NCBI RefSeq assembly: GCF_030373445.1
Contig: NZ_JAUCYU010000010.1
Location: 62,001-126,000 of the forward strand
Source: Roseovarius sp.
GTDB lineage: Bacteria > Pseudomonadota > Alphaproteobacteria > Rhodobacterales > Rhodobacteraceae
DNA length: 64,000 nucleotides
Reading direction: 5' to 3'
Shown in pieces: positions 1-7,580 of the stretch (its first letter is position 1; every line of letters begins with the position of its first letter). The position numbers and the translations under genes are program-made. The notes below the pieces were generated by a model, which was not told the DNA's origin, did no database searches, and saw only the letters and a program-made list of their open reading frames with translations.

Positions 1-481
1 TGGCCGGGACAGGCAGCAGGGCGCGCAGGAAATAGAGGGCGGAGCTTGCGAAGCCGTAGGTAATGAAGCTTGCCATCCACCAGACCGGCACAGGGTGATT
101 CTGTTCGGTCAGGATGCCCATGGCGATCTGGCGCAGGTTCTCGGAATAGCTCATCCACGCGACGAAGGCGCAGACGACGACACCGGACAGCCGTGCCGTC
201 ACCGCCAGCACACCGCGGGAGGCAGGCACCATTTCGGGGAGGAGGTTGATCTCGATATGCGCGGCGACGCGGGTGGCGTGGGGCACGATCGCGAAGATCG
301 TGACGCAGAGCAGGTTCGAGAACGTGTCATTGGCCCAGTCCAGCGGATAGTTGAGAAAATACCGCGTGATGACCTCGGCGCAGTAGATCAGGACCATCAG
401 CGCCAGTCCCAGCGTGCTGAGCAGGAAGCCGGCATCGGTCAGCCCGTCATGCAGACGGCAGAGCAGGGTCACAGGTTTCAT
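1..481 (-). CDS. TRAP transporter small permease (DctQ type), 3' end outside window
   Basis: The frame starts at ATG 481 and runs off the left edge, so about 160 N-terminal residues are visible. The protein begins MKPVTLLCRLHDG and has hydrophobic stretches around residues 15-35, 50-70, 90-110 and near the cut end, which is the four-helix plan of TRAP small membrane subunits. It lies 66 bp downstream of a DctP-type binding protein in the same direction, which supports the call. Known role: with the large DctM subunit it couples Na+ entry to uptake of a substrate captured in the periplasm. The large subunit is expected beyond the window. The substrate cannot be read from this subunit. Confidence 0.8.
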   Translation of the reverse strand, partial: MKPVTLLCRLHDGLTDAGFLLSTLGLALMVLIYCAEVITRYFLNYPLDWANDTFSNLLCVTIFAIVPHATRVAAHIEINLLPEMVPASRGVLAVTARLSGVVVCAFVAWMSYSENLRQIAMGILTEQNHPVPVWWMASFITYGFASSALYFLRALLPVPA

Positions 482-547
482 GGGACAGGTCCGGGGCAGG
501 GGAGAGAAGCGGGGGCGACATTGCGCCCCCGCGTGCGTGGGCAGGGA

Positions 548-1552
548 TTACTCGGCGTCGCCGTTCTCGCGCGCCATCTCCTGAAGTTCCCGGACCCGGT
601 CGGCGGTCTGGGCGTTGCCGTCGATGGCGGTCTGCCACGAGCCGTCGATCAGCCCCTGCATGACCTTCTCGACCGCGTCGGCAGGCAATTCGGTTTCCTG
701 CATGCCCAGCTCCTTGAGCTCGGTGATGGTCTCGTCGGACAGGCGCGCCAGCTCCTCGGCGCTGCTTTCCTCGACGCTCTTGCCGCAGTCGAGCACGACC
801 TGCTTGTCTTCCTCCGACAGGCCGTTGAACCGGTCGAGGTTCATGGCGATCAGGAAGGGCGAGTTGCCGAAGCGCGGGCGCAGCATGTAGCCCGTCACCT
901 CGTGCATCTTCAGGCGCTGCATCCCGGCGATGGGGTAGGCGGCCCCGTCGACCACGCCCTTTTCCAGCGCCGAGTAGATTTCGCCGGCGGGCAGGTTCAC
1001 CAGCGAGCCGCCCGTCGGGACGACCAGCGGTTCGTAATACTTGTTGCCGCGGATCTTGCGGCCCTCGAGCGGCATGTCGCCCTCGGCCACCGGTTCGCGC
1101 AGGACGATCTGATAGAAATCGCTGGCGCCGGTGCCTGACGTGAAGGCCACGAGCTTCTGGTTGAAGCGCTGCATCTCCTCGTCGGCGAAGTCCCAGTATC
1201 CCTTGTCACGCCAGAGCTGGGAATCGGGCGGCAGGGCGAAGAAGGCCGAGGGCACGCCGGTGGTTCCGAGGAAGTAAATGGGGGTGATGTAGCTCAGGTC
1301 GAAGATCCCGCGCGAAATCGGGTCGAACTGCTGGTTCGGCGGAATGACCTCGGGGCCGCTGGCGGTGACGGCGATGCGGCCGTCCGATGTTTCGGCCAGG
1401 CATTCCTGGTAACGTTGGGCGATGGCGATGGTGCCGTCGAACCGGTCGTCCCATGCCGTCAACATGCGAAGTTGCACGTCCTGTGCGAGTGACGCCGTGC
1501 CAAGCACGGCGGTGATAGCCGCAGCGATTGCGGTAGCCTTGACGAGTTTCAT
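548..1552 (-). CDS. TRAP transporter substrate-binding protein (DctP type)
   Basis: 334 residues with a Sec signal peptide (residues 1-23, cleavage near SLA-QD), so it acts in the periplasm. The family captures mostly organic acids and hands them to the membrane subunits. An Arg at residue 168 in the segment EGRKIRGNK matches the conserved Arg that grips the substrate carboxylate in this family. A strong ribosome site (AAAGGGAGG) ends 4 nt before ATG 1552. The gene is followed after 66 bp by the small permease and preceded by a 322-bp regulatory gap and a TetR gene on the same strand. Substrate unknown; the acyl/amide-type DctP set and C4-dicarboxylates are both possible. Confidence 0.9.
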   Translation of the reverse strand: MKLVKATAIAAAITAVLGTASLAQDVQLRMLTAWDDRFDGTIAIAQRYQECLAETSDGRIAVTASGPEVIPPNQQFDPISRGIFDLSYITPIYFLGTTGVPSAFFALPPDSQLWRDKGYWDFADEEMQRFNQKLVAFTSGTGASDFYQIVLREPVAEGDMPLEGRKIRGNKYYEPLVVPTGGSLVNLPAGEIYSALEKGVVDGAAYPIAGMQRLKMHEVTGYMLRPRFGNSPFLIAMNLDRFNGLSEEDKQVVLDCGKSVEESSAEELARLSDETITELKELGMQETELPADAVEKVMQGLIDGSWQTAIDGNAQTADRVRELQEMARENGDAE

Positions 1553-1754
1553 TTTCCCTCCCTTTCATGATCGTGCCCCCTTTCTGGCGGGCACAGCTCT
1601 CCGATGCCCCCAAGGGGGTTCGGGTCAATCTTCAGCCGGACTATCCCGGCATCGGACCCCGGCAATTACCAAGGCGGTTTCTGGCAGTGCATCCCTGACC
1701 GCGGGAGCGGACAGCCGTCGCGGATTTCGGGACGCGGGTTTCCTCCTGCGAATC

Positions 1755-1783
1755 AAGGTAACTCAAATTCAGGCCTGAATCAA
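1755..1783 (-). promoter_or_regulatory. Candidate promoter of the first TRAP operon
   Basis: On the minus strand a -35-like TTGATT (1783-1778) is followed after exactly 17 bp by a -10-like TACCTT (1760-1755). It sits about 200 bp upstream of the binding-protein start, inside the 322-bp gene-free gap 1553-1874, which is more AT-rich than the flanking genes. Apart from this promoter and the palindrome in it I see no gene or RNA in the gap. Confidence 0.5.
1767..1780. promoter_or_regulatory. 14-bp perfect palindrome, probable operator
   Basis: ATTCAGGCCTGAAT is a perfect palindrome covering the -35/spacer part of the candidate promoter 1755-1783. That position is typical for a repressor site; the adjacent TetR-family gene (1875-2552) is the obvious candidate to bind it. 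Binding is inference. Confidence 0.45.
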
Positions 1784-1874
1784 CTTACAAGGAGTCCTGC
1801 TGGTAAATTGACGGATACAGGCGATCTACTGGTTATAAGGCTTTGAATTTTAGTGATTTAGCTGATTTCCATGC

Positions 1875-2552
1875 TCAGCGCGCGGTCGCCTTTCGTGCCG
1901 GCGAAGGCGATGTTTGGTCCTCTCCCTCGGCGTGGGGGCGATGGGCAAGGACCGTCGGCGCAAGGTCGCGCCAGTCCTGCAGGACGGCATCCTTGTCGAG
2001 ATCGTAGGGGAGCCACGTGTTCACGAAGAACATGCCGCGCAGGAGGTAGTGCGAGACTTCCACGAAGCGTTCGGCCTTTTCGCGGTCATGGCCCCAGCCG
2101 GCAATCGTTTCGGCCCAGATGCCGTCGAGCGTGCGCCGGGCATCCTTGATGATCGGGAAGATCACCTCGCCAAGCTGGGGGTCGGCGCGGGCGGCGATCA
2201 GAAGTTCGACCTGGGCGATATAGCCTTGCGCGAAGAAGAACCGTTCGGATGCCGCGATGAAGTTGCCGATCAGGTCCTGCGTGACCTCGGCATTCTTCAC
2301 GTAGCTGCGGGTTTCCTCGATCGCGGCTTCCATCGAATATTGGCAGGCAGCCGCTATAAGATTGATTCTCTTGGGATAATAGTGCTCGAGCGCACCGCGG
2401 GAGATACCGGCGCGGGCGGCGACGCCGGAGGAGCTGAAGTTGGCGTAGCCTTCGAGGGAAAGGATTTCGACCGCGGCTTCGAGAATGGCCGATTGCGTCT
2501 GTTCGCGGCGTTCGGCCTGAGAGCGGCGCCTTTTCTTCTGGCTATTGGACAT
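1875..2552 (-). CDS. TetR-family transcriptional regulator
   Basis: 225 residues from ATG 2552, chosen because it is preceded by GGGGAAA and starts MSNSQKKRRRS just before the DNA-binding domain; a 21-residue longer frame upstream has no support. The helix-turn-helix covers about residues 20-65 (ILEAAVEILSLEGYANFSSS, then GVAARAGISRGALEHYYPKR). The C-terminal ligand domain is not assignable. The gene ends 322 bp upstream of the TRAP binding-protein gene on the same strand and is the likely regulator of that transporter through the palindrome at 1767-1780. Confidence 0.88.
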   Translation of the reverse strand: MSNSQKKRRRSQAERREQTQSAILEAAVEILSLEGYANFSSSGVAARAGISRGALEHYYPKRINLIAAACQYSMEAAIEETRSYVKNAEVTQDLIGNFIAASERFFFAQGYIAQVELLIAARADPQLGEVIFPIIKDARRTLDGIWAETIAGWGHDREKAERFVEVSHYLLRGMFFVNTWLPYDLDKDAVLQDWRDLAPTVLAHRPHAEGEDQTSPSPARKATAR

Positions 2553-2659
2553 GAGTTTCCCCGGGATTGCGGCGTCGAATACGCATTCTTGACCTGCCGG
2601 AGGGCCATAGCACAACCCGAAAGGTCGTGCGACCGTGTCGGCCGGGCGGCGGGTGGCGC

Positions 2660-3328
2660 TCAGCCACGGCGTTGCCCGGTGGCGATCAGGGCAAGGGCCC
2701 CGGCCGCCAGCGCGAGGCCGGGCGCGAGGGCCGCCGGGCCGTTGAGGACGTAAAGGGTCAGCGCGCTTTGGGCCAGCCAGAGGCCGGGCACCGCGCAGGC
2801 CGCCAGCCGGTGCCGGGGCCCGGTGGTCAGCAAGGCGGCGCCAAGGCTGACAACGGCCGTGGGGTCGGGCGCGATGCCGGCGAGTTCCGCGTCGGCAAGC
2901 GTGCGGCCCTGCAGCAGGGCGAGGAGCGGGTAGGCGAGGGTTCCGGCAAGGACCAGGGCGTATCCGGCCTTGTCGGACAGGCGTGGGCTTGCCCGTCGTG
3001 GCGGGCCGGTGAAGGCCATGACGGCGAACGCGATGGCCTGCAGGAAGAAGACGGGGCCGGCATGGCTCATGGCCCAGTTGACGGGGGCGTAGCGCTGCAT
3101 GATGAAGTTCGCCCCGACCGAGAACCAGGACAGGGCCAGCAGGGCGAAGAGCAGGCGGAGCCCGCCCGCGGGCCGGCGGGTGTGCAGGGCCAGGGCGGCC
3201 AGGAGCGCCAGCGGGGCGAGCAGCGGCATCGGCCAGAGGTTCGCGTTCTCGAGGGTGAAGAGTCGCCAGTAGACCCGCTCGGAAAACAGCAGGAAATCAG
3301 ACAGTTCGTAGCTCAGCCAGTCCCGCAT
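2660..3328 (-). CDS. Multi-pass membrane protein, DUF6064-like, function unknown
   Basis: 222 residues, mostly hydrophobic with about six membrane segments and an N-terminal motif MRDWLSYELSDFLLFSERVY ahead of the first helix. The start WxxYxxSDFLxFSxRxYWR style resembles the uncharacterised DUF6064 family, from memory only. Its start codon overlaps the stop of the aldo/keto reductase in TGATG, so the two are translationally coupled. No catalytic motif is visible. Confidence 0.6.
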   Translation of the reverse strand: MRDWLSYELSDFLLFSERVYWRLFTLENANLWPMPLLAPLALLAALALHTRRPAGGLRLLFALLALSWFSVGANFIMQRYAPVNWAMSHAGPVFFLQAIAFAVMAFTGPPRRASPRLSDKAGYALVLAGTLAYPLLALLQGRTLADAELAGIAPDPTAVVSLGAALLTTGPRHRLAACAVPGLWLAQSALTLYVLNGPAALAPGLALAAGALALIATGQRRG

Positions 3329-4230
3329 CAGAGGTTTTCGAATTGGGTGACGATCCGGCGGCGCATCGCCGCGTCGGGCATGGGCCCGCGGGCGGCGGCC
3401 TTGTTCTCGCGCAGGTGGGCGACGCGGGTGGTGGCGGGGATGGCGACGGTGAGTGCCGGGTGGGAGAGGATGAACTTCAGCAGCAGTTGCGGCCAGCTTT
3501 CGGTTTCGAGGTCAGCAGCGACGTCGGGGAGGGGTTTTCCCTTTAGATTCAAAGGCAAGGCGCCGCGGCGGAAGGGGCGGTTGGCGATGACGGCGATGCC
3601 TTTCTCGCGGGCGAGGGGGAGGAGGCGGTGCTCGGCCTCGCGGTCGGCGAGGTTGTAGGTGAGTTGCACCGTGTCGACGGGGTAGTCGCGCATCAGCCAT
3701 TCGAGCAGGTCATGGCGGCGGCCGTGGGAGGTGGTGAGACCCACATGGCCAAGCTGGCCGTCCTCCTTCAGGCCGAAGAGCGTGTCGAGATGCGCCTCCC
3801 ATTCGACGAGGTTGTGCACCTGGAGCAGGTCGAAATGGTCGACCCCCCAGGCCGCGCGGCTTTGGGCGACCTGGTCGGGGCCCATGTCGGCGTCGTCGGT
3901 CCAGACTTTGTCTGTTGCGAATATGCTTTTGGGATCATTGAGTTTTTCAAGCCCGTAGCCGATCGTTTCCTGCGACGAGCCGTACATGGGCGAGGAGTCG
4001 ATCATGCCGCCGCCTTCCTCGGCGAAGGCGGCGATGACATCGGCGCAGGCGTCGAGGAGAACGGGGTCGTTGCCGACGTTGAAGGTGATCCAGCTGCCGA
4101 GGCCCACGGCGGGAATCCGGGTGCCGGTGGAGGGGATCTCGCGTAGGAGGGCGTCATCGGCGCGGGCCGGAAAGGGCAGGGTGAGGGCGGCCGTGGCGCC
4201 GGTGATCATCGTCCGTCTGGTGAGTTTCAT
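3328..4230 (-). CDS. Aldo/keto reductase with twin-arginine signal peptide
   Basis: 300 residues from ATG 4230; the longer upstream frame is rejected because MKLTRRTMITGATAALTL is a complete Tat-type signal with its own GCGAGG ribosome site. The signal implies export of a folded, cofactor-loaded enzyme. The AKR fold follows: DSSPMYGSSQETIG holds the catalytic Asp and Tyr, ATDKVW the Lys, LLQVHN the His. Known family role: NAD(P)H-dependent carbonyl reduction. Upstream lies a set of 11-bp repeats (4280-4331) and the rhomboid gene. An exported AKR needs a periplasmic source of cofactor or binds it before export, which is unusual but seen in other AKR family members with Tat signals. Confidence 0.85.
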   Translation of the reverse strand: MKLTRRTMITGATAALTLPFPARADDALLREIPSTGTRIPAVGLGSWITFNVGNDPVLLDACADVIAAFAEEGGGMIDSSPMYGSSQETIGYGLEKLNDPKSIFATDKVWTDDADMGPDQVAQSRAAWGVDHFDLLQVHNLVEWEAHLDTLFGLKEDGQLGHVGLTTSHGRRHDLLEWLMRDYPVDTVQLTYNLADREAEHRLLPLAREKGIAVIANRPFRRGALPLNLKGKPLPDVAADLETESWPQLLLKFILSHPALTVAIPATTRVAHLRENKAAARGPMPDAAMRRRIVTQFENL

Positions 4231-4279
4231 GGGGCCTCGCTGGGGTCTGGCCGGTGTGGGATATCGGGTAGAATCAAAC

Positions 4280-4334
4280 GTCGGTATCACGTCGGTATTT
4301 TGTCGGTATCGCGTCGGTGTGTTTTCGGTGCGTC
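4280..4334. repeat. Tandem 11-bp repeats (GTCGGTAT units), iteron-like
   Basis: GTCGGTAT begins at 4280, 4291 and 4302, GTCGGTGT at 4313 and a degenerate TTCGGTGC at 4324: five units in strict 11-bp register, one DNA turn apart. They fill the gap between the rhomboid stop (4333) and the aldo/keto reductase start (4230), 50-100 bp upstream of the latter. Regular helical phasing suggests cooperative protein binding; replication slippage is the plain alternative. Confidence 0.75.
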
Positions 4335-4995
4335 ACCTGTTCCGCAGCAGGACCAGCCCGGCCAGACCGCCGGCGAGCCAGCCGCCGAGATGGGCCTCCC
4401 ACGCGAGGCCGCCGGAGAGCATGACGAAGAAGGCCACGTTGGCGGCGACCAGCCCGAGGATGGCCGTGAAGACCGGTTTCAGGGTCAGGCCGTGGCGGCG
4501 GCGCAGGTGATATTCGTCGGCCTGCCAGAGCCCGACGAGACCGAAGACCGCCCCCGAGGCGCCGATCATCGGCGCGTCGGTGAAGGCCAGCAGGCCGAAG
4601 AGCAGCGCGCCGCCCACGGCCGAGAGGAACAGCACCGCCAGGGTCCGGACAGGGCCGACGCGGGCGGCGACGAACTTGCCCAGCGACAGCAGGATGACCG
4701 CGTTGAGCGCGAGGTGCATCAGCCCGCCATGCAGGAAGGCATGGGTGATGAACATCGCCACCGCCTGGCCCGGCCAGGCGGGCGGGATGGTGCCCGCGAA
4801 GACCGGCTGCCAGAAGGCGCCGAGGGCATAGGCCTGCCAGCGCAGCCCGGTGGCGCCGATATAGCCGGCATCGGACAGGCTGAGCACCAGCTCGATGGCG
4901 GCCATGATGCCGACGAGGGTCCAGAGGAAGCCGGGCGCGCCGATCTGGCTGGCCTGTGGTGGGGGCGGGCGGTTTTCGCGCGAAACGTGGTCCAT
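4333..4995 (-). CDS. Rhomboid-family intramembrane serine protease
   Basis: 220 residues from ATG 4995 (MDHVSRENRP). Six membrane segments are visible. The catalytic serine is in GASGAVFGLVG and the partner histidine in EAHLGGWLAG; HGGLMHLALN carries the conserved His/Asn of transmembrane helix 2. These are the diagnostic residues of active rhomboids, which cut membrane-spanning proteins within the bilayer. It follows the cytochrome c gene by 64 bp on the same strand. Substrate not predictable. Confidence 0.88.
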   Translation of the reverse strand: MDHVSRENRPPPPQASQIGAPGFLWTLVGIMAAIELVLSLSDAGYIGATGLRWQAYALGAFWQPVFAGTIPPAWPGQAVAMFITHAFLHGGLMHLALNAVILLSLGKFVAARVGPVRTLAVLFLSAVGGALLFGLLAFTDAPMIGASGAVFGLVGLWQADEYHLRRRHGLTLKPVFTAILGLVAANVAFFVMLSGGLAWEAHLGGWLAGGLAGLVLLRNR

Positions 4996-5059
4996 GTGGG
5001 GGACATAGGCACTGAAACCGGCGGGACAATGCCGGCCGGCCATTCGCCGCAGCCAGGGT

Positions 5060-5488
5060 TTACGGCACGTAGGAGGTCGGCGGGGGCGACTGGATGCTTT
5101 CGAGGTAGGTCACCACGGCGACGAGGCGGGCGGGCACCTGTTTGGTGATCCCGTTGCCGGTGTCGAAATCGACGAGCGGCCCCTCGGTCAGGGTGGAGAT
5201 GACGGGCATGTCGTCGCGCGGGTTGGTGCGCTTGGTGTAGCCGTCGACGATCGACATGACCTCGAGCCGGGGCCAGACGCCGTTGCGCCGCGCGGCGATG
5301 CGGGTGAGATCGGCCGGCGGTGTCTTGAGGCCGTGGGCCGCCGGGCCGCTGCCCTTGGCGGCGGGGCCGTGGCAGGAGGCGCAGTTCTCGGCGAAGATGG
5401 CGCGGCCGGTGTCGCGCGAGACGGAGGGCGACTCCTGCGGGGTGCATGCGGCGGCGGCGAGGAAAGCGATGATCAGGGCGTGTTTCAT
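5060..5488 (-). CDS. Lipoprotein cytochrome c, single haem
   Basis: 142 residues. The N-terminus MKHALIIAFLAAAACTPQES is a lipoprotein signal (lipobox AAAC), so the mature protein is probably lipid-anchored on the periplasmic side. One CASCH motif binds haem c and the Met in RDDMPV is a plausible distal ligand, the class I cytochrome pattern. It is the first gene of a leftward run with rhomboid, aldo/keto reductase and DUF6064-like genes. Redox partner unknown. Confidence 0.85.
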   Translation of the reverse strand: MKHALIIAFLAAAACTPQESPSVSRDTGRAIFAENCASCHGPAAKGSGPAAHGLKTPPADLTRIAARRNGVWPRLEVMSIVDGYTKRTNPRDDMPVISTLTEGPLVDFDTGNGITKQVPARLVAVVTYLESIQSPPPTSYVP

Positions 5489-5555
5489 GGGGGCCTGCTG
5501 AGATCAGGTGATTTGCCGGAGGTATTAGAGCATGCTTGGCGCGCGGTCCATCCCG

Positions 5556-6203
5556 TCAGGCCGCGAGGCCCGCGGCGCAGTAGCGGACCAGGTGGTCGAC
5601 CTGGTCCGCCTCGGGTGCCGGGGCGTGGCCGAGGGCGGTGATCCGGCCCTGCGAGGTGAGCAGCGCCAGCATGGCGGAGACGGAGAAGACGAAGCCCGCG
5701 GCGAGCTGCTGGCGCGAGGCATCCGGCCGGAGGGCGAGGAACTCGTCGAGGAAGATCTCGGCGGTGGGGTCGAAGCATTCTGCGGCGATGGCGCGCCAGC
5801 GGTCGTCGGTTGAGACGAAGGCCACGATGCGGGCGTAGTGTCGCCAGCGCGGGTTGTCCCGCGACAGATCGAAGAAGGGACGCATGAAGGCCGAGAGGAG
5901 GCTTTCCAGCGTGAGGGGCCCGCTGGCGCGGCACCGGGCCAGCGCGTCGAGCCGGGCTTGCGAGAGGGCGGCGGCGCGGCGGGCGACGGTGAGGTGAAAG
6001 AGCGCCTCCTTGCCGCCGCCGTGGTGGTGGATGGTGCCCACCGGCTCGCCCGCTTCCGAGGCGATGTCGCGGATGGTGGCGCCGTCGAATCCCCGGTCGG
6101 CGAAGACGGCTTCGGCGGCGTCGAGCACCCGCTCGCGCGTGGCGAGCGCCCGCTTGGAGGGCGCCCTTTGTCGTGGCTTGCCAAAGGTTTGTTCCGGAGT
6201 CAT
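5556..6203 (-). CDS. TetR-family repressor of the divergent monooxygenase operon
   Basis: 215 residues. The N-terminal helix-turn-helix is clear (TRERVLDAAEAVFADRGFDG, then IRDIASEAGEPVGTIHHHGG). The gene is divergent from the flavin monooxygenase operon and the 60-bp gap carries a 28-bp near-perfect palindrome (6217-6244). Known behaviour of TetR proteins in this layout is repression of both directions until a ligand is bound; the ligand would probably be a substrate of the operon. On the minus strand TTGAAC and CAAGAT are 17 bp apart and end 7 nt before the ATG, so its mRNA could be leaderless (inference). Confidence 0.9.
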   Translation of the reverse strand: MTPEQTFGKPRQRAPSKRALATRERVLDAAEAVFADRGFDGATIRDIASEAGEPVGTIHHHGGGKEALFHLTVARRAAALSQARLDALARCRASGPLTLESLLSAFMRPFFDLSRDNPRWRHYARIVAFVSTDDRWRAIAAECFDPTAEIFLDEFLALRPDASRQQLAAGFVFSVSAMLALLTSQGRITALGHAPAPEADQVDHLVRYCAAGLAA

Positions 6204-6216
6204 GAAAACATCTTGC

Positions 6217-6244
6217 CTTAAGTTGAACAGATGTTCAAGTTAAG
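6217..6244. promoter_or_regulatory. 28-bp palindromic operator between tetR and monooxygenase operon
   Basis: Two half sites CTTAAGTTGAACA (6217-6229) and TGTTCAAGTTAAG (6232-6244) are inverted around a GA centre, with one mismatched pair in 26. It lies 13 bp from the TetR start and 19 bp from the monooxygenase start. Size, symmetry and place fit a TetR dimer (or pair of dimers) operator. Confidence 0.85.
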
Positions 6245-6263
6245 GGTGACAAGGGAGGACAGT

Positions 6264-7580
6264 ATGAGTGACGCGCGCGAGAGGCTGGCCCTGATCGGGG
6301 CGGGGCCGATGGGGCTGGCGGCGGCCAAGCTGCTGGCCGAGCACGGGATCGGGTTCCAGGGGTTCGAGCTGAACGATGATGTCGGCGGGCTTTGGGATAT
6401 CGAGGGCCCGCGCTCGACCATGTACGAGACGGCGCACCTGATTTCGTCGAAGCGGATGACGGAGTTCACGGATTTCCCGATGCGGGACGAGGTGGCGGAG
6501 TACCCGTCGCACCGGGAGATGAAGCGGTATTTCCGGGACTTCGCCGAGCGGTTCGACCTGTACCGGCATTACCGGTTCGGGGCGGAAGTGCTGTCCTGCG
6601 AGCCACTGGGGGCGTCCGGCGAGGGCTGGCGCGTGACGTGGCGGGATGGCGAGGGGGAGCATACGGAAGAGTTTGGCGGTGTCCTGATCGCCAACGGCAC
6701 GCTCAGCACGCCGAACATGCCGACCTTCGAGGGGGACTTCACCGGCGAGCTGATCCATTCGTCGGCGTATCGTTACCCGGGGCAGTTCGCGGGGAAACGG
6801 GTTCTGGTGATCGGGGCGGGGAATTCGGGCTGTGATATCGCGGTGGATGCCATTCATCATGGCGTGTCGTGCGACGTGTCGATGCGGCGGGGGTATTACT
6901 TCGTGCCGAAATACGTGTTCGGCAAGCCTGCCGATACGCTGGGCGGGGCGATCAAACTGCCGATGGCGCTGAAGCGGATCGTGGACGGGACGATTCTGAA
7001 ATGGTTCGTGGGAGACCCGCAGAAATACGGGTTTCCGAAGCCCGACTACAAGCTGTACGAAAGCCACCCGGTGGTGAATTCGCTGATCCTGTATCACGCC
7101 GGGCATGGGGATGTGCGGATCAGGGGGGACGTGGCGCGGTTCGAGGGGAAGACCGTGCATTTCAAGGACGGGACGGAAGCCGAGTATGACATGGTTCTGG
7201 CGGCGACGGGGTACAAGCTGGATTATCCGTTCATCGATGACGGGCTGCTGAATTGGACGGGGGATGCGCCGCATCTCTATCTCAACTGCATGCATCCGGA
7301 GCGGGATGACCTGTTCGTGCTGGGCATGGTCGAGGCGTCGGGGCTTGGCTGGCAGGGGCGGCACGAGCAGGCCGAGATGGTGGTGCGGTACATCGAGGGG
7401 CTGAGGGCCGGGTCGCCGGAGGCGAAGGCGTTGCAGGCGGCCAAGGCCGGCGGGTTCGAGCGGGCGACGGGGGGGATGAGTTACATCGACCTGCCGAGGA
7501 TGGCCTATTACGTGGACAAGGCGACCTATCGCAAGGCGGTGGGGCGGTGGATCAGGCGGCTGGGCGGGGCGGGCGCATGA
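6264..7580 (+). CDS. Flavin-containing monooxygenase (FMO family)
   Basis: 438 residues from ATG 6264, preceded by GGGAGGA; an ATG at 6231 lies inside the operator and is rejected. FAD-binding GAGPMG is at residues 12-17 and the second Rossmann motif GAGNSG around residue 190. Just before it stands FTGELIHSSAY, the FxGxxxHxxxY fingerprint of FMOs (Baeyer-Villiger enzymes have W in place of the last aromatic). Known chemistry: NADPH-dependent oxygenation of soft N, S or carbonyl groups. First gene of four with 4-nt overlaps; the product set suggests uptake and oxidation of a hydrophobic carbonyl or steroid-like compound (inference). Confidence 0.9.
   Translation: MSDARERLALIGAGPMGLAAAKLLAEHGIGFQGFELNDDVGGLWDIEGPRSTMYETAHLISSKRMTEFTDFPMRDEVAEYPSHREMKRYFRDFAERFDLYRHYRFGAEVLSCEPLGASGEGWRVTWRDGEGEHTEEFGGVLIANGTLSTPNMPTFEGDFTGELIHSSAYRYPGQFAGKRVLVIGAGNSGCDIAVDAIHHGVSCDVSMRRGYYFVPKYVFGKPADTLGGAIKLPMALKRIVDGTILKWFVGDPQKYGFPKPDYKLYESHPVVNSLILYHAGHGDVRIRGDVARFEGKTVHFKDGTEAEYDMVLAATGYKLDYPFIDDGLLNWTGDAPHLYLNCMHPERDDLFVLGMVEASGLGWQGRHEQAEMVVRYIEGLRAGSPEAKALQAAKAGGFERATGGMSYIDLPRMAYYVDKATYRKAVGRWIRRLGGAGA

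Noticed and set aside
6231..6263. ATG 6231 as start of the flavin monooxygenase
   Set aside because: It lies in the palindromic operator; ATG 6264 has GGGAGGA in front and the FAD motif follows at the normal distance.
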